Shown in pieces: positions 47,969 to 56,509 of a stretch of DNA of 64,000 nt. Positions within the stretch are counted from its first letter, which is position 1. Each line of letters opens with the position of its first letter. The notes under the pieces are model-generated. The model was given only the letters and a program-made list of their open reading frames with translations. It searched no databases and was not told where the DNA came from. A program made the translations under genes and the position numbers. This DNA comes from Nitrosomonadales bacterium. Its GTDB lineage: Bacteria; Pseudomonadota; Gammaproteobacteria; Burkholderiales; Gallionellaceae. Where the stretch lies: NCBI GenBank assembly GCA_016208015.1, contig JACQYW010000012.1:434001-498000 (forward strand), given 5' to 3'.

Positions 47969-48654
47969 TAGAACTGCAGAACGTCTGCCGCACCTTCACC
48001 GTCGGCGACCAGCAAGTCGCCGCGCTGCGCGACATCGACCTGCGTCTCGATGCTGGCGAATACATTTCCATCATGGGGCCGTCCGGCTCGGGCAAATCGA
48101 CCATGCTCAACATGCTCGGCCTGCTCGACCGGCCGACTACCGGCACCTACCTGCTGGACGGCGGCAAGGTCAGCGACCTCAACGACGAGCAGCAGGCGCG
48201 TGTGCGCCGCGAAAAGGTCGGTTTCGTGTTCCAGTCTTTCCATCTGGTGCCGCGCCTCACGGCTGCGCAGAACGTCGAGCTGCCGATGATCCTGGCGGGC
48301 ATCCCGGCCGAGGAGCGCAAGGCGCGCGTGCAAGTGCTGATGAAGAACTACGGTCTGACAGATCGTGCCGACCACAAACCCGATCAGCTCTCTGGCGGCC
48401 AGCGCCAGCGCGTCGCCATCGCGCGCGCCACGGTGATGAATCCCACGGTGCTGCTGGCCGACGAACCGACCGGCAACCTCGATCGCAACACCGGCTGGGA
48501 AGTACTCAGGCTGCTGGAAGGCCTGCTGGAACAGGGCATCACGCTGGTGGTGGTGACACACGATGCCGAGATCGGCGCGCGGGCGCATCGCTGCATCCAT
48601 ATGTTGGATGGGCGGATTCTTTCGGATGAGTCACTTCAAAATGATCCAAAGTAA
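47965..48654 (+). CDS. MacB/LolD-type ABC transporter ATP-binding protein
   Basis: The 229-residue ATPase has Walker A GPSGSGKST (near residue 36), the Q-loop VFQSFHLVPRLTA, signature LSGGQRQRVAIARA, and Walker B LLADEPTGNLD. This subfamily powers MacB/FtsX-type mechanotransmission pumps. It follows the adaptor with an ATGA overlap, and two permease genes lie downstream, so it probably serves both. Confidence 0.92.
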   Translation: MIELQNVCRTFTVGDQQVAALRDIDLRLDAGEYISIMGPSGSGKSTMLNMLGLLDRPTTGTYLLDGGKVSDLNDEQQARVRREKVGFVFQSFHLVPRLTAAQNVELPMILAGIPAEERKARVQVLMKNYGLTDRADHKPDQLSGGQRQRVAIARATVMNPTVLLADEPTGNLDRNTGWEVLRLLEGLLEQGITLVVVTHDAEIGARAHRCIHMLDGRILSDESLQNDPK

Positions 48655-48665
48655 AACTTCTTCCT

Positions 48666-48777
48666 GTCATACCGGCGCAGGCCGGTATCCAGTGAAGTTA
48701 TTCAACATTCAGTTGGGTTTTGTCCCGCTACGCGGGGCTTGCCCAAGTTGCTGGATTCCGGCCTGCACCGGAATGAC
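48666..48777. repeat. REP/BIME-like intergenic repeat, copy 3 (ATPase-permease 1)
   Basis: This 112-bp element has ends GTCATACCGGCGC and GCACCGGAATGAC. The core mini-hairpins and central CCCGC-TACG-CGGGG hairpin are as in copy 1. It begins 12 bases after the ATPase stop and ends 11 bases before permease 1. It is closest in sequence to copy 4. Confidence 0.88.
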
Positions 48778-48788
48778 GCGGTAGGTAA

Positions 48789-49997
48789 ATGAAGCTCGCC
48801 GACACCATACAGTTTGCCTCCGGCAGCCTGCGCGGCAGCCCGACGCGCACGCTGCTGATGATGCTGGCGATGTCCATCGGCGTGGCGGCGGTGGTGGTGC
48901 TCACCGCGCTGGGCGAGGGCGCGCGCCGCTATGTGATCGACCAGTTCTCTTCCCTCGGTACCAATCTCGTCATCGTGCTGCCGGGGCGCACCGAGACTGC
49001 AGGCGTGGGGCCCGGCCTGATGTCCGGACAGACGCCGCGCGACATCACGCTGGACGACGCAGAAGCGCTGCTGCGCAGCCGCGCCATCAAGCGCATCGCA
49101 CCGCTGACCGTCGGTTCCGCCACCATCTCGCGCGGCGCGCTCAATCGCGAAGTGGTGGTGGCCGGTTCTTCCTCAGACATGCTCGGGATACGCCACATGA
49201 GCATCGCGGTCGGCAGTTTCCTGCCGCCGGGCGACCTGCACGACAGTGCCTCGGTGTGCGTGCTGGGTAACGCGATCAAGCGCGAACTGTTCGGCAACGG
49301 ACAGGCGGTAGGCCAATCGGTGCGGATCGGGGACAGGCGCTTCCGCGTGATCGGCGTGCTGGCGTCGCAGGGCGAATCCATGGGCATGCGCACCGACGAC
49401 CTGGTGATCATCCCGGTCGCCACCGCGCACCAGTTGTTCAACACCACCAGCCTGTTCCGTGTGCTGATCGAGGCCAAGAACCGTGATGCCATAGCGACTG
49501 CCGTGAGCGAGGCTGAAAAGATCATGGTGCAGCGCCACAGCGGCGAGCGCGACGTCACCGTCATCACCCAGGATGCGGTGCTGCAGACCTTCGATCGCAT
49601 CCTCACCGCGCTGACCATGGCGGTGGGCGGTATTGCCGCCATCAGCCTGGCGGTGGCGGGGGTGCTGATCATGAACGTGATGCTGATCGCCGTGGCGCAG
49701 CGCATCAAGGAGATCGGCCTGCTCAAGGCGCTGGGTGCACCGGGCAAACAGATCCGCCATCTGTTTTTCGCCGAGGCGGTGCTGCTGTCCGGGGTTGGCA
49801 GCGTGGCCGGGCTGGTGCTGGGCTACGTCGGCAGTTTCATCATCGGCAAGGTTTACCCGATGCTGCCGGTGTCGCCGCCGTGGTGGGCAGTGCTGGCTGC
49901 GACCCTGACTGCACTCGGCACCGGGGTGCTGTTCAGTGTGTGGCCCGCGCGGCGCGCGGCGAAACTCGATCCGGTGGCCGCGCTGGCGGGGAAATGA
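48789..49997 (+). CDS. MacB/FtsX-type ABC transporter permease 1
   Basis: The 402-residue protein has the MacB layout: one N-terminal transmembrane helix (about 20-42, TLLMMLAMSIGVAAVVVL), a large periplasmic MacB-PCD domain (about 45-270), and three C-terminal helices of the FtsX domain (about 280-305, 330-355 and 362-385). KEIGLLKALGAPGKQIRHLF is the conserved coupling loop to the ATPase. It resembles, but is clearly distinct from, permease 2, suggesting a heteromeric pump. Repeat elements flank it on both sides. Confidence 0.9.
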   Translation: MKLADTIQFASGSLRGSPTRTLLMMLAMSIGVAAVVVLTALGEGARRYVIDQFSSLGTNLVIVLPGRTETAGVGPGLMSGQTPRDITLDDAEALLRSRAIKRIAPLTVGSATISRGALNREVVVAGSSSDMLGIRHMSIAVGSFLPPGDLHDSASVCVLGNAIKRELFGNGQAVGQSVRIGDRRFRVIGVLASQGESMGMRTDDLVIIPVATAHQLFNTTSLFRVLIEAKNRDAIATAVSEAEKIMVQRHSGERDVTVITQDAVLQTFDRILTALTMAVGGIAAISLAVAGVLIMNVMLIAVAQRIKEIGLLKALGAPGKQIRHLFFAEAVLLSGVGSVAGLVLGYVGSFIIGKVYPMLPVSPPWWAVLAATLTALGTGVLFSVWPARRAAKLDPVAALAGK

Positions 49998-50022
49998 TGG
50001 AAATACGCAAAACCGCGAACCC

Positions 50023-50136
50023 CGTCTTTCCGGCGCAGGCCGGAATCCAGTGCTGTTATTCAACATGCAGTTGGGTGTTGTCCCGCTGGGCGGGGCTTGT
50101 TCAATTAACTGGATTCCGGCCTGCGCCGGAATGACG
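50023..50136. repeat. REP/BIME-like intergenic repeat, copy 4 (permease 1-permease 2)
   Basis: This 114-bp element starts CGTCTTTCCGGCGC and ends GCGCCGGAATGACG. It has the same orientation as copies 1 and 3 and shares long blocks with copy 3 (for example TTATTCAACATGCAGTTGGG, with one difference). It ends five bases before the permease 2 ATG, so it probably folds in the mRNA next to that start. Confidence 0.88.
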
Positions 50137-50141
50137 AAGCC

Positions 50142-51341
50142 ATGTACTTGCGCGACCTGATCACACTCACCTCATCCAGCTTCCTCACCTACCGGATGCG
50201 CAGCTTCCTCACCGGGCTGGGCATCGCCATCGGCATCGCTGCCGTGATCCTGCTCACTTCCATCGGCGAAGGACTGCACCAGTTCATGCTGGCCGAGTTC
50301 TCGCAGTTCGGCACCAACATCATCAGCGTGCAGCCGGGCAAGACACAGACCCAGGGCGGCAATGTCGGCATCTTCGGTTCGGTCCGGCAGGTGACGCTGG
50401 AGGATGCCGATGCCTTGCGCCGCCTGCCCTATGTGCAGTACGTGATCCCCGGCTTGGTCGGCAATGCCGAGGTGCGTTTCGAGGGAAGGACGCGGCGCAC
50501 GATGGTGCTGGGTGAGGGGCGGGATTTCGACAAGGCGTTCACCATGAAGGTGCAGAGCGGCGGTTTCTGGACCGACGCGGACGACGAGCAGGCGCGCGCG
50601 CAGGTGGTGATCGGCGCCAAGATACAACAGGAACTGTATGCCGGCAGGAATCCGCTCGGTACCTATCTGCGCATCGGCGGGCAGCGCTACCGCGTGGTCG
50701 GTGTGATGGTGTCGAAAGGGCAGATCCTCGGCATGGACATGGACGACACGGTGTTCATTCCGGCGGCGCGCGCGATGGAGTTGTTCAACCGCTCCGGGCT
50801 GATGGAGGTCAATGTGAGCTACCGCGCCGATATCCCCGCAGACACCATGATCCGGCTGATCAAGGAGCGCATGATCGAGCGCCACGGGCGCGAGGACTTC
50901 ACCATCATCTCGCAGGAGCAGGCGCTGGAAGTGCTGGGCTCCGTACTCAATGTCATCACCTTCGCCGTCGGCGCGCTGGGCGGCATCTCGCTGCTGGTCG
51001 GCGCGGTCGGCATCCTCACCATCATGACCATGGCCGTCACCGAGCGCACCGCCGAGATCGGCTTGCTGCGCGCGCTGGGCGCGCGCGAGAAGCAGGTGCT
51101 GACCCTGTTCCTGAGCGAAGCCATGCTGTTATCCGCGCTGGGCGGTTTGATGGGGTTGTTGCTCGGTGTCGGCATCGCGCAGGGACTGCATCTGTTGTTC
51201 CCCGCGCTGCCGGTACATACGCCCTGGCTGTATGCCGTGCTGGCTGAACTGACGGCCGTCACGATCGGACTTGCAGCAGGTGTCGTTCCGGCTATGCGTG
51301 CGGCGCGGCTCGATCCGGTCGAGGCCTTGCATGCGGAGTGA
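50142..51341 (+). CDS. MacB/FtsX-type ABC transporter permease 2
   Basis: This 399-residue permease has the same four-helix MacB/FtsX plan as permease 1: first helix about 20-42 (GLGIAIGIAAVILLTSIG), periplasmic domain, then helices near 270-300, 325-350 and 360-380. The coupling loop is TAEIGLLRALGAREKQVLTLF. The periplasmic part lies close to MacB-PCD but differs from permease 1 in sequence. Its ATG lies right after repeat copy 4 without a clear ribosome-binding site. Its end overlaps earP by 11 bases. Confidence 0.9.
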   Translation: MYLRDLITLTSSSFLTYRMRSFLTGLGIAIGIAAVILLTSIGEGLHQFMLAEFSQFGTNIISVQPGKTQTQGGNVGIFGSVRQVTLEDADALRRLPYVQYVIPGLVGNAEVRFEGRTRRTMVLGEGRDFDKAFTMKVQSGGFWTDADDEQARAQVVIGAKIQQELYAGRNPLGTYLRIGGQRYRVVGVMVSKGQILGMDMDDTVFIPAARAMELFNRSGLMEVNVSYRADIPADTMIRLIKERMIERHGREDFTIISQEQALEVLGSVLNVITFAVGALGGISLLVGAVGILTIMTMAVTERTAEIGLLRALGAREKQVLTLFLSEAMLLSALGGLMGLLLGVGIAQGLHLLFPALPVHTPWLYAVLAELTAVTIGLAAGVVPAMRAARLDPVEALHAE

Positions 51342-52470
51342 GTCGTGCGACATCTTCTGCAATGTCGTCGACAACTACGGCGACATCGGCGTGAGCTGGC
51401 GTCTGGCAAGGCAACTGGCGAACGAGCAGGGTGTGAGCGTGCGCTTGTGGGTGGATGATCTGCGCAGCTTCGGCAAGTTGTGCCCCGAACTGGATGCGGG
51501 GCTGGACGAGCAGCGTTGTCGCGGGGTGGAGGTGCGGCGCTGGTTTGCGGATTTTCCCATTGTCGAACCCGCCGGGCTGGTGATCGAAGCGTTCGCCTGC
51601 AAGCTGCCCGACACGTATGTGCAGGCGATGGCCGCACAGGAACCCAAGCCGGTATGGGTGAATCTCGAGTACCTGTCGGCGGAAGACTGGGTGGAGGGTT
51701 GCCACGGACTGCCTTCGCCGCATCCTTCCTTGCCGCTGAACAAGTATTTCTTCTTTCCCGGCTTCACCGCAAAAACCGGCGGTCTGTTGCTGGAACGCGG
51801 CCTGCTGGCGCGGCGGGATGCTTTTCAGTCCGATGCGGAGGCGCAGTTGTGCTATTGGCAGAGCCTGGGCGTGCCGGAGCGGGTGGCAGGCGAGTTAAGA
51901 GTCTCTTTGTTCGGCTATGAGAACGAGGCAATGGAAGGCTTGCTGGGTGTCTGGGAGCAGGGAAGCCTGCCTGTCACTTGCCTGCTGCCGGACGGGCGTT
52001 CTTTGCCGCAAGTGGCAGCCTTCTTCGGGCATCAGGCAGGAAAAGCCGGCGAAATCTGGCAACGGGGCAATCTGCGCGTGCACGTGCTGCCTTTCGTCGA
52101 GCAGGAACGCTACGACGAACTGTTGTGGGCCTGCGATGTCAATTTCGTGCGCGGCGAGGATTCCTGCGTGAGGGCGCAATGGGCGGCCAAGCCGTTCATC
52201 TGGCAGATATATCCGCAGCATGACGGGGTGCATCTGGAGAAACTGGAGGCCTTGCGCACGCGTTATGCGGAAAGGCTGCCGCCCGCAGCAGCACAGGCTG
52301 TCAAAGGCTTGTGGCTGGCCTGGAATGGCGGGCCGGACATCGCCGGGGCTTGGCAGGGCTTTGTCGCCCAGCACGGGGTGTTGGCCCGGCATGGTGCCGA
52401 ATGGGCACAGCGCTTGGCACCCAATAACCTTGCATTGAATTTGCTGGATTTTTATCGCCAAGTTGCATAG
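51331..52470 (+). CDS. earP: EF-P arginine rhamnosyltransferase EarP
   Basis: EarP transfers rhamnose from dTDP-rhamnose to Arg32 of elongation factor P, activating it for polyproline translation. ATG 51331 gives 379 residues beginning MRSESCDIFCNVVDNYGDIG. The two Asp residues of the DNYGD motif (D14, D18) correspond to residues needed for catalysis in the family. Further family blocks are KYFFFPGFTAKTGGLL and FVRGEDSCVRAQWAAKPFIWQIYPQ. An in-frame start at 51271 lies inside the permease gene. It is paired with efp, as in other EarP-containing bacteria. Confidence 0.95.
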   Translation: MRSESCDIFCNVVDNYGDIGVSWRLARQLANEQGVSVRLWVDDLRSFGKLCPELDAGLDEQRCRGVEVRRWFADFPIVEPAGLVIEAFACKLPDTYVQAMAAQEPKPVWVNLEYLSAEDWVEGCHGLPSPHPSLPLNKYFFFPGFTAKTGGLLLERGLLARRDAFQSDAEAQLCYWQSLGVPERVAGELRVSLFGYENEAMEGLLGVWEQGSLPVTCLLPDGRSLPQVAAFFGHQAGKAGEIWQRGNLRVHVLPFVEQERYDELLWACDVNFVRGEDSCVRAQWAAKPFIWQIYPQHDGVHLEKLEALRTRYAERLPPAAAQAVKGLWLAWNGGPDIAGAWQGFVAQHGVLARHGAEWAQRLAPNNLALNLLDFYRQVA

Positions 52471-52473
52471 AAT
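52468..52473 (+). promoter_or_regulatory. efp: possible -10 element (TAGAAT) of efp
   Basis: TAGAAT overlaps the earP stop codon and is followed by CCGCGCC, the same discriminator seen before tRNA-Thr and ribF. It is 30 bases before the efp ATG. A matching -35 is not clear. Confidence 0.45.
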
Positions 52474-52503
52474 CCGCGCCTTGAATTTTGAGGGGCAGTA
52501 AAC

Positions 52504-53070
52504 ATGAAAACAGCACAAGAACTCCGCGCCGGTAACGTGATCAATGTTGGCGGCGATCCCATGGTCATCCTGAAGGCCGAATACAGCCGCTCCGGCCGTA
52601 ACGGTTCCGTGGTCAAGATGAAGATGAAGAACCTGTTGACCGAAACGGCCAAAGAGACGGTGTATGCAGCCGACGACAAGTTCGACCAGATCATCCTCGA
52701 CAAGAAAGAATGCACCTACACTTACTTCGCCGACCCGATGTATGTGTTCATGGACACCGAATACAACCAGTACGAAGTCGAGAAGGAAAACGTCGGCGAC
52801 GTGGTGAACTATCTGGCCGACGGCATGGAAGACATCTGCGAAGTGGTGTTCTACGACGGCAAGGCGATTTCGGTCGAGTTGCCCAACACCATCGTGCGAG
52901 AGATCGAGTACACCGAACCCGCCGTGCGCGGCGATACTTCCGGCAAGGTGATGAAACCGGCCAAGCTGAAAGGTTCCGGCTTCGAGTTGCCGGTGGCGGC
53001 GTTCATCGAGATCGGCGACAAGATCGAGATCGACACCCGCACCAACGAGTACAAGAAACGCGCGAACTGA
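52504..53070 (+). CDS. efp: elongation factor P
   Basis: EF-P enters the ribosomal E site and relieves stalling at consecutive prolines. The 188-residue, three-domain protein carries Arg at the modification tip, R32 in [11 protein letters not shown], rather than the Lys used by EpmA-type systems. That fits the neighbouring earP. A GAGGGG ribosome-binding site precedes the ATG. A strong terminator follows, so efp closes the earP-efp unit. Confidence 0.98.
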   Translation: MKTAQELRAGNVINVGGDPMVILKAEYSRSGRNGSVVKMKMKNLLTETAKETVYAADDKFDQIILDKKECTYTYFADPMYVFMDTEYNQYEVEKENVGDVVNYLADGMEDICEVVFYDGKAISVELPNTIVREIEYTEPAVRGDTSGKVMKPAKLKGSGFELPVAAFIEIGDKIEIDTRTNEYKKRAN

Positions 53071-53091
53071 GTCCGGTTTGCCTATGCAATA

Positions 53092-53120
53092 AAAAAGAGC
53101 CGCTGCGAAGCGGCTCTTTT
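53092..53120 (+). terminator. intrinsic terminator after efp
   Basis: AAAAGAGCCGCT pairs with AGCGGCTCTTTT around a GCGA tetraloop, with T residues following. The A tract before the stem could let it work for the opposite strand too. Confidence 0.93.
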
Positions 53121-53184
53121 GTTTCGGTACGTCATTGATAGAACTACTAGCCATTCGACTAAGCCCGCAAGCGGGCAAGTCGCT

Positions 53185-53298
53185 GGTTATCCGGCGCAGG
53201 CCGGAATCCAGATAGTCGAAAAATTCCTGCGAAGCAGGACAAAGCCCAACTGCATACTTGATAAATGCGCTGGATTCCGGCCTGCGCCGGAATGACGG
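53185..53298. repeat. REP/BIME-like intergenic repeat, copy 5 (efp-mutarotase), inverted
   Basis: This 114-bp element is in the opposite orientation to copies 1, 3 and 4. Its reverse complement starts CCGTCATTCCGGCG and keeps the ATTTATCAA and TGCAGTTGGG blocks. The central hairpin reads CCTGC-GAA-GCAGG. It fills the gap between efp and the convergent mutarotase gene, ending six bases before the mutarotase stop. Confidence 0.88.
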
Positions 53299-53303
53299 TC
53301 GAC

Positions 53304-54206
53304 TTACAGCTTCTCCACGCTATAAACCGCCACCAGCCTGTGCGACTCGCCCGGTGCCAGCGTGACGACGTTCTCCAGCGCGTTGCCGCTCTCTACGCAG
53401 ACCATGTCGCGCTGCAGTGCCGGGCCGAAATCGCCCATCTTCTCGGCTTTTTCGGTCCACGGGTTCCACACCACGGTGGACTTGCTGCCCTGCTTGGCGA
53501 TGCGAATGGCGCGTTTCAGCCCCTTGTCCTCGATCACGCAATCGGCAGTGGTGCTCACATAGACACGGTCCACTTCGCTCTCGATGACGATGCCGTCCTG
53601 CTGGTTGAAACGCGCGAAGTCCTTCACCTTGTCCAGATACTCGCAATTCTCCAGCCCGCGAATGGTCATGTTGGCGACATCGCTGATCTGGAAGTAGGTA
53701 TGCAGGGCTTCGCCGAGTTCGAAAGCTGCTTTCCCCGTGTTGGTGGTCACCAGTTCCACGCGCAGGGCTTTGCCTACGGTGACTTCGAGTTGCACAGAGG
53801 AGGCATGCGGCCATTGTGCGCGGGTGGCATCGCTCTCGACGAGGCCGAAACGCAGGAAGGTCGAGCCGTCCTGAAGGGCTTTGGTCTCCAGTACATCCCA
53901 TGGCACGGTGCGCGCATAACCGTGGCCGGGCAGTTTGCTGTCGTTCTTGTGCGGGCCGAACCATGGCCAGCAGATCGGCGCGCCGCCGCGGATGGATTTG
54001 CCCGGCGCGAATTTGGCTCTCGGCGACAACCAGAGAACCGGCTCTTCGCCGCGCGGCTGGAAGGTGGCGATATGCGCGCCTTGCAGGGCGATATTGGAGA
54101 GTGCGTGTTGATTGGCGACCTCGGCCACGATCATGCCTTCGGCAATCTCCTTGAATTGCACGTGGTTGCCGATGGCGAAGCGCTGGTTGAGTTCTGTCAA
54201 TGTCAT
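53304..54206 (-). CDS. D-hexose-6-phosphate mutarotase (YeaD family)
   Basis: The 300-residue aldose-1-epimerase-fold protein is predicted to interconvert anomers of glucose 6-phosphate and related sugars in the cytoplasm. Family blocks are ISIRGGAPICWPWFGPHK (written here as KSIRGGAPICWPWFG), HGYARTVPW, ALHTYFQISDVAN near the catalytic His, and VVWNPWTEKAEKMGDFG with the catalytic Glu near the C-terminus. The substrate is inferred from family. It lies alone on the - strand, converging on efp. Confidence 0.9.
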   Translation of the reverse strand: MTLTELNQRFAIGNHVQFKEIAEGMIVAEVANQHALSNIALQGAHIATFQPRGEEPVLWLSPRAKFAPGKSIRGGAPICWPWFGPHKNDSKLPGHGYARTVPWDVLETKALQDGSTFLRFGLVESDATRAQWPHASSVQLEVTVGKALRVELVTTNTGKAAFELGEALHTYFQISDVANMTIRGLENCEYLDKVKDFARFNQQDGIVIESEVDRVYVSTTADCVIEDKGLKRAIRIAKQGSKSTVVWNPWTEKAEKMGDFGPALQRDMVCVESGNALENVVTLAPGESHRLVAVYSVEKL

Positions 54207-54240
54207 ATCTATTCCTGTCGGATGGTGGTGTGAAAGTGAT

Positions 54241-56025
54241 TCAACTTTGGTCGGGCGGCGGAGCGGTCTTCAATACCTCATCCAGTGTGGTGAGCCCGGA
54301 TGCGATCTTGAGCGCGCCGGAGATGCGCAGCGGTTTCATCCCTTCGCGGTTGGCCTGTTCGCGCAAGGCGGCGATGTCGGTCTCGGCGGTGATGAGTTTG
54401 CGCAGTTCCGGTGACATGAGCAGTATCTCGTAGATGCCGATACGCCCGGAGTAGCCGGTCATGCGGCATTCCAGACAGCCTTGCGGGCGCTGCACCTGTG
54501 TCGGGCGCGTCGCTTTCCATGGCGCGACCAGACCGTTCCACAACTCGATGTCTTCTTCCTGCATCGGGTGTGGTTTCTTGCAGTGCGGACACAGTGTGCG
54601 CACCAGTCGTTGCGCCATGATGCCAAGCAGGGTTGCGTTGAGCAGATACGACGGCACACCCAGATCGAGCAAGCGGGTGATCGCGGAAGGGGCGTCGTTG
54701 GTGTGCAAGGTCGAGATCACCAGATGGCCGGTGAGGGCTGCCTGGATCGCCATGTCGGCGGTCTCCAGATCGCGTATCTCGCCCACCATGATGATGTCCG
54801 GATCCTGCCGCATCAGCGCACGCACGCCCTCGGCGAACGTGAGATCCAACCCTGTCTGGATCTGCATCTGGTTGAACGCAGGCTCCACCATCTCGATCGG
54901 GTCTTCCAGCGTGCATACGTTCACCTCGGGAGTGGCCAGGCTCTTGAGCGTGGAATACAGCGTCGTGGTCTTGCCCGAGCCGGTCGGACCGGTGACGAGG
55001 ATGATGCCGTTGGGCCTGGAGGTCATTTGCTCCCAGCGCACGCGGTCGTCATCGGAAAAACCCAGTTCGGAGAAATCGCGCACCAGCACTTCCGGATCGA
55101 AGATGCGCATCACCAGTTTCTCGCCGAACGCCGTGGGCAGCGTGGAGAGGCGCAGCTCGATCTCTTGTCCCTCTTCGGTGCGCGTCTTGATACGCCCATC
55201 CTGCGGACGACGCTTCTCCATCAGATCCATGCGTCCCAGCAACTTGATGCGGCTGGTCATCGCCGTGACCACCGATATCGGCAGTTGATGCACCTGGTGC
55301 AGTATCCCGTCGATGCGGAAACGCACGAGGCCCGATTCGCGGCGCGGCTCGATATGGATGTCCGATGCGCGCTGGTCGAACGCGTATTGCCACAGCCAGT
55401 CGACGATATGCACGATGTGCTGGTCGTTGGCATCGAACTGCTTGTCCGTCTTGCCCATCTCGACCAGCTGCTCGAACGAGGCGATGTTGCCGGAATCCAT
55501 CTTCGCTTTGGTCGCGCTCTTCACCGAGCGCGCCAGATTGTAGAACTCGACCAGATAGCGGTTGATGTCTGCGGGCGAAGCGAACACGCGGCGGATGTTC
55601 TTGCGCGAGGTCTGCTTGAGCACCGCCTCCCAATCGCGCAGGAAAGGCTCGGCAGTGGCGACCAGCAACTCGTTGCCTTCGATGCTTAACGGCATGATGG
55701 CGAAACGGTTCGCATAATCGATCGACATCAGGTCCACCAGATTGGAGAAATCGATCTTCAACGGATCGATATGCAGATAATCCAATCCGGCCTTTTTCGC
55801 GAACCACTCGGTCAGGGTGTCCAGCGTCAGGATGCGATAAGGAGCGGCCTGTGATTTCCAGCTTTTATCCGCAATGATCGCCAATGGATGTGCGCTATGC
55901 CGACGGAGGCGGTGTTCGGCGATGAGGCCATCGGCGTCTTCCTTGCCGACCATGCCGTCTGCAACGAGCATTTCCAGCACTTCAGCCAACTTCAGTTTGT
56001 GTTCTGCGGCTTCTTGAGCAGCCAT
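54241..56025 (-). CDS. GspE/PilB-family secretion or pilus-assembly ATPase
   Basis: The 594-residue hexameric ATPase has an N-terminal GspE-N domain (about 55-165) and a catalytic core with Walker A GPTGSGKTTT, the Asp box TLEDPIEMVEP, Walker B (RQDPDIIMVGEIRDLETADMA, partly) and HTNDAP. A four-Cys zinc loop (CPHC and CLEC) follows. ATG 56025, preceded by AAGG, replaces a longer frame to 56232 whose extra 69 residues come from non-coding DNA. No pilC, pilD or gsp genes are adjacent, so it could serve type IV pili or a type II system. The minor-pilin operon elsewhere in the window makes a pilus role reasonable. Confidence 0.88.
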   Translation of the reverse strand: MAAQEAAEHKLKLAEVLEMLVADGMVGKEDADGLIAEHRLRRHSAHPLAIIADKSWKSQAAPYRILTLDTLTEWFAKKAGLDYLHIDPLKIDFSNLVDLMSIDYANRFAIMPLSIEGNELLVATAEPFLRDWEAVLKQTSRKNIRRVFASPADINRYLVEFYNLARSVKSATKAKMDSGNIASFEQLVEMGKTDKQFDANDQHIVHIVDWLWQYAFDQRASDIHIEPRRESGLVRFRIDGILHQVHQLPISVVTAMTSRIKLLGRMDLMEKRRPQDGRIKTRTEEGQEIELRLSTLPTAFGEKLVMRIFDPEVLVRDFSELGFSDDDRVRWEQMTSRPNGIILVTGPTGSGKTTTLYSTLKSLATPEVNVCTLEDPIEMVEPAFNQMQIQTGLDLTFAEGVRALMRQDPDIIMVGEIRDLETADMAIQAALTGHLVISTLHTNDAPSAITRLLDLGVPSYLLNATLLGIMAQRLVRTLCPHCKKPHPMQEEDIELWNGLVAPWKATRPTQVQRPQGCLECRMTGYSGRIGIYEILLMSPELRKLITAETDIAALREQANREGMKPLRISGALKIASGLTTLDEVLKTAPPPDQS

Positions 56026-56098
56026 GATCGCGCCTTGAGAGGGATTTGGCGGACTATACCGATATCGGGCGGGGGGTTCAATCGGCTTGGGGGAGTTC

Positions 56099-56123
56099 GG
56101 TAGAGGCGGGGGGAATTGAACCC
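56099..56123 (-). repeat. att-like copy of the ssrA 3' end
   Basis: This 25-base stretch matches the end of ssrA at 56511-56535 with one mismatch and in the same orientation, 412 bases away. The 3' end of ssrA is a well-known integration site for phages and islands, so a direct repeat of it looks like an attachment-site remnant. No integrase remains. Confidence 0.7.
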
Positions 56124-56250
56124 GTGATACAAAACAAAAAATGAATTTATGGGGAGGTGGTTTTCTATAGAGGGGGAATTGCTCGGTTGTCGAGTTGCAT
56201 CCTCGACAACCTCGTCCCTTCGGGACCGCCATACGCCCCCCGTCCGTGCC

Positions 56251-56295
56251 GGACGGGGATTCAATTCCCGCTCAGTCTCAACGCAACAAATAAAA
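56251..56295 (+). repeat. inverted degenerate ssrA-tail copy A
   Basis: GGACGGGG, then TTCAATTCCC, then CAACAAATAAAA follow in the same order as on the ssrA strand through its 3' end and into its terminator, but on the opposite strand. A CGTCCG-TGC-CGGACG hairpin overlaps the start. Confidence 0.65.
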
Positions 56296-56429
56296 GCGAC
56301 ACTAGGTGGGAGTTATTGGGAAAAATTGGCCTTGCAGGCCGCGCATTCGCCTGCATGCGAATGCCGCTCCGGGCTACAAACAGCACGCAGGTGCTGTTTG
56401 CTTTACGCCCTCCGCCCCCCGTCCGTCCC

Positions 56430-56480
56430 GGACGGGGTTTCAATTCCCCATCAACTTCACATGCAACAAATAAAAATGGC
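56430..56480 (+). repeat. inverted degenerate ssrA-tail copy B
   Basis: It has the same order as copy A (GGACGGGG, TTTCAATTCCCC, CAACAAATAAAAATGG), 179 bases further on. Its right half is the distal arm of the ssrA terminator. The terminator is therefore flanked by tmRNA-tail sequence on both sides, forming a long imperfect palindrome. Confidence 0.65.
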
Positions 56481-56509
56481 TACCCTGACGGGCAGCCATT
56501 TTTATTTGT
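56464..56509 (-). terminator. intrinsic terminator of ssrA
   Basis: AACAAATAAAAATGGCTACC pairs with its inverted counterpart GGCAGCCATTTTTATTTGTT around CTGACG. It lies immediately after the CCA end of ssrA on the - strand. The very long A/T-flanked stem should work in both directions. Confidence 0.88.

Larger units (their letters stand above)
56026..56463. other. structured intergenic region between the GspE-like gene and ssrA
   Basis: There is no credible gene here. It contains a 24/25-base copy of the ssrA 3' end (56099-56123) and two inverted, degenerate copies of the ssrA tail (56251-56295 and from 56430). Perfect hairpins are present at 56186-56210 (9-bp stem), 56343-56364 (8-bp stem) and 56378-56399 (9-bp stem). 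Translations in this stretch resemble the usual false ORFs over tmRNA tails. Confidence 0.7.

Noticed and set aside
56026-56232. 69-residue N-terminal extension of the GspE-like ATPase
   Set aside because: It is translated from the att-like repeat region, is Pro-rich and unlike the family; ATG 56025 has a ribosome-binding site.
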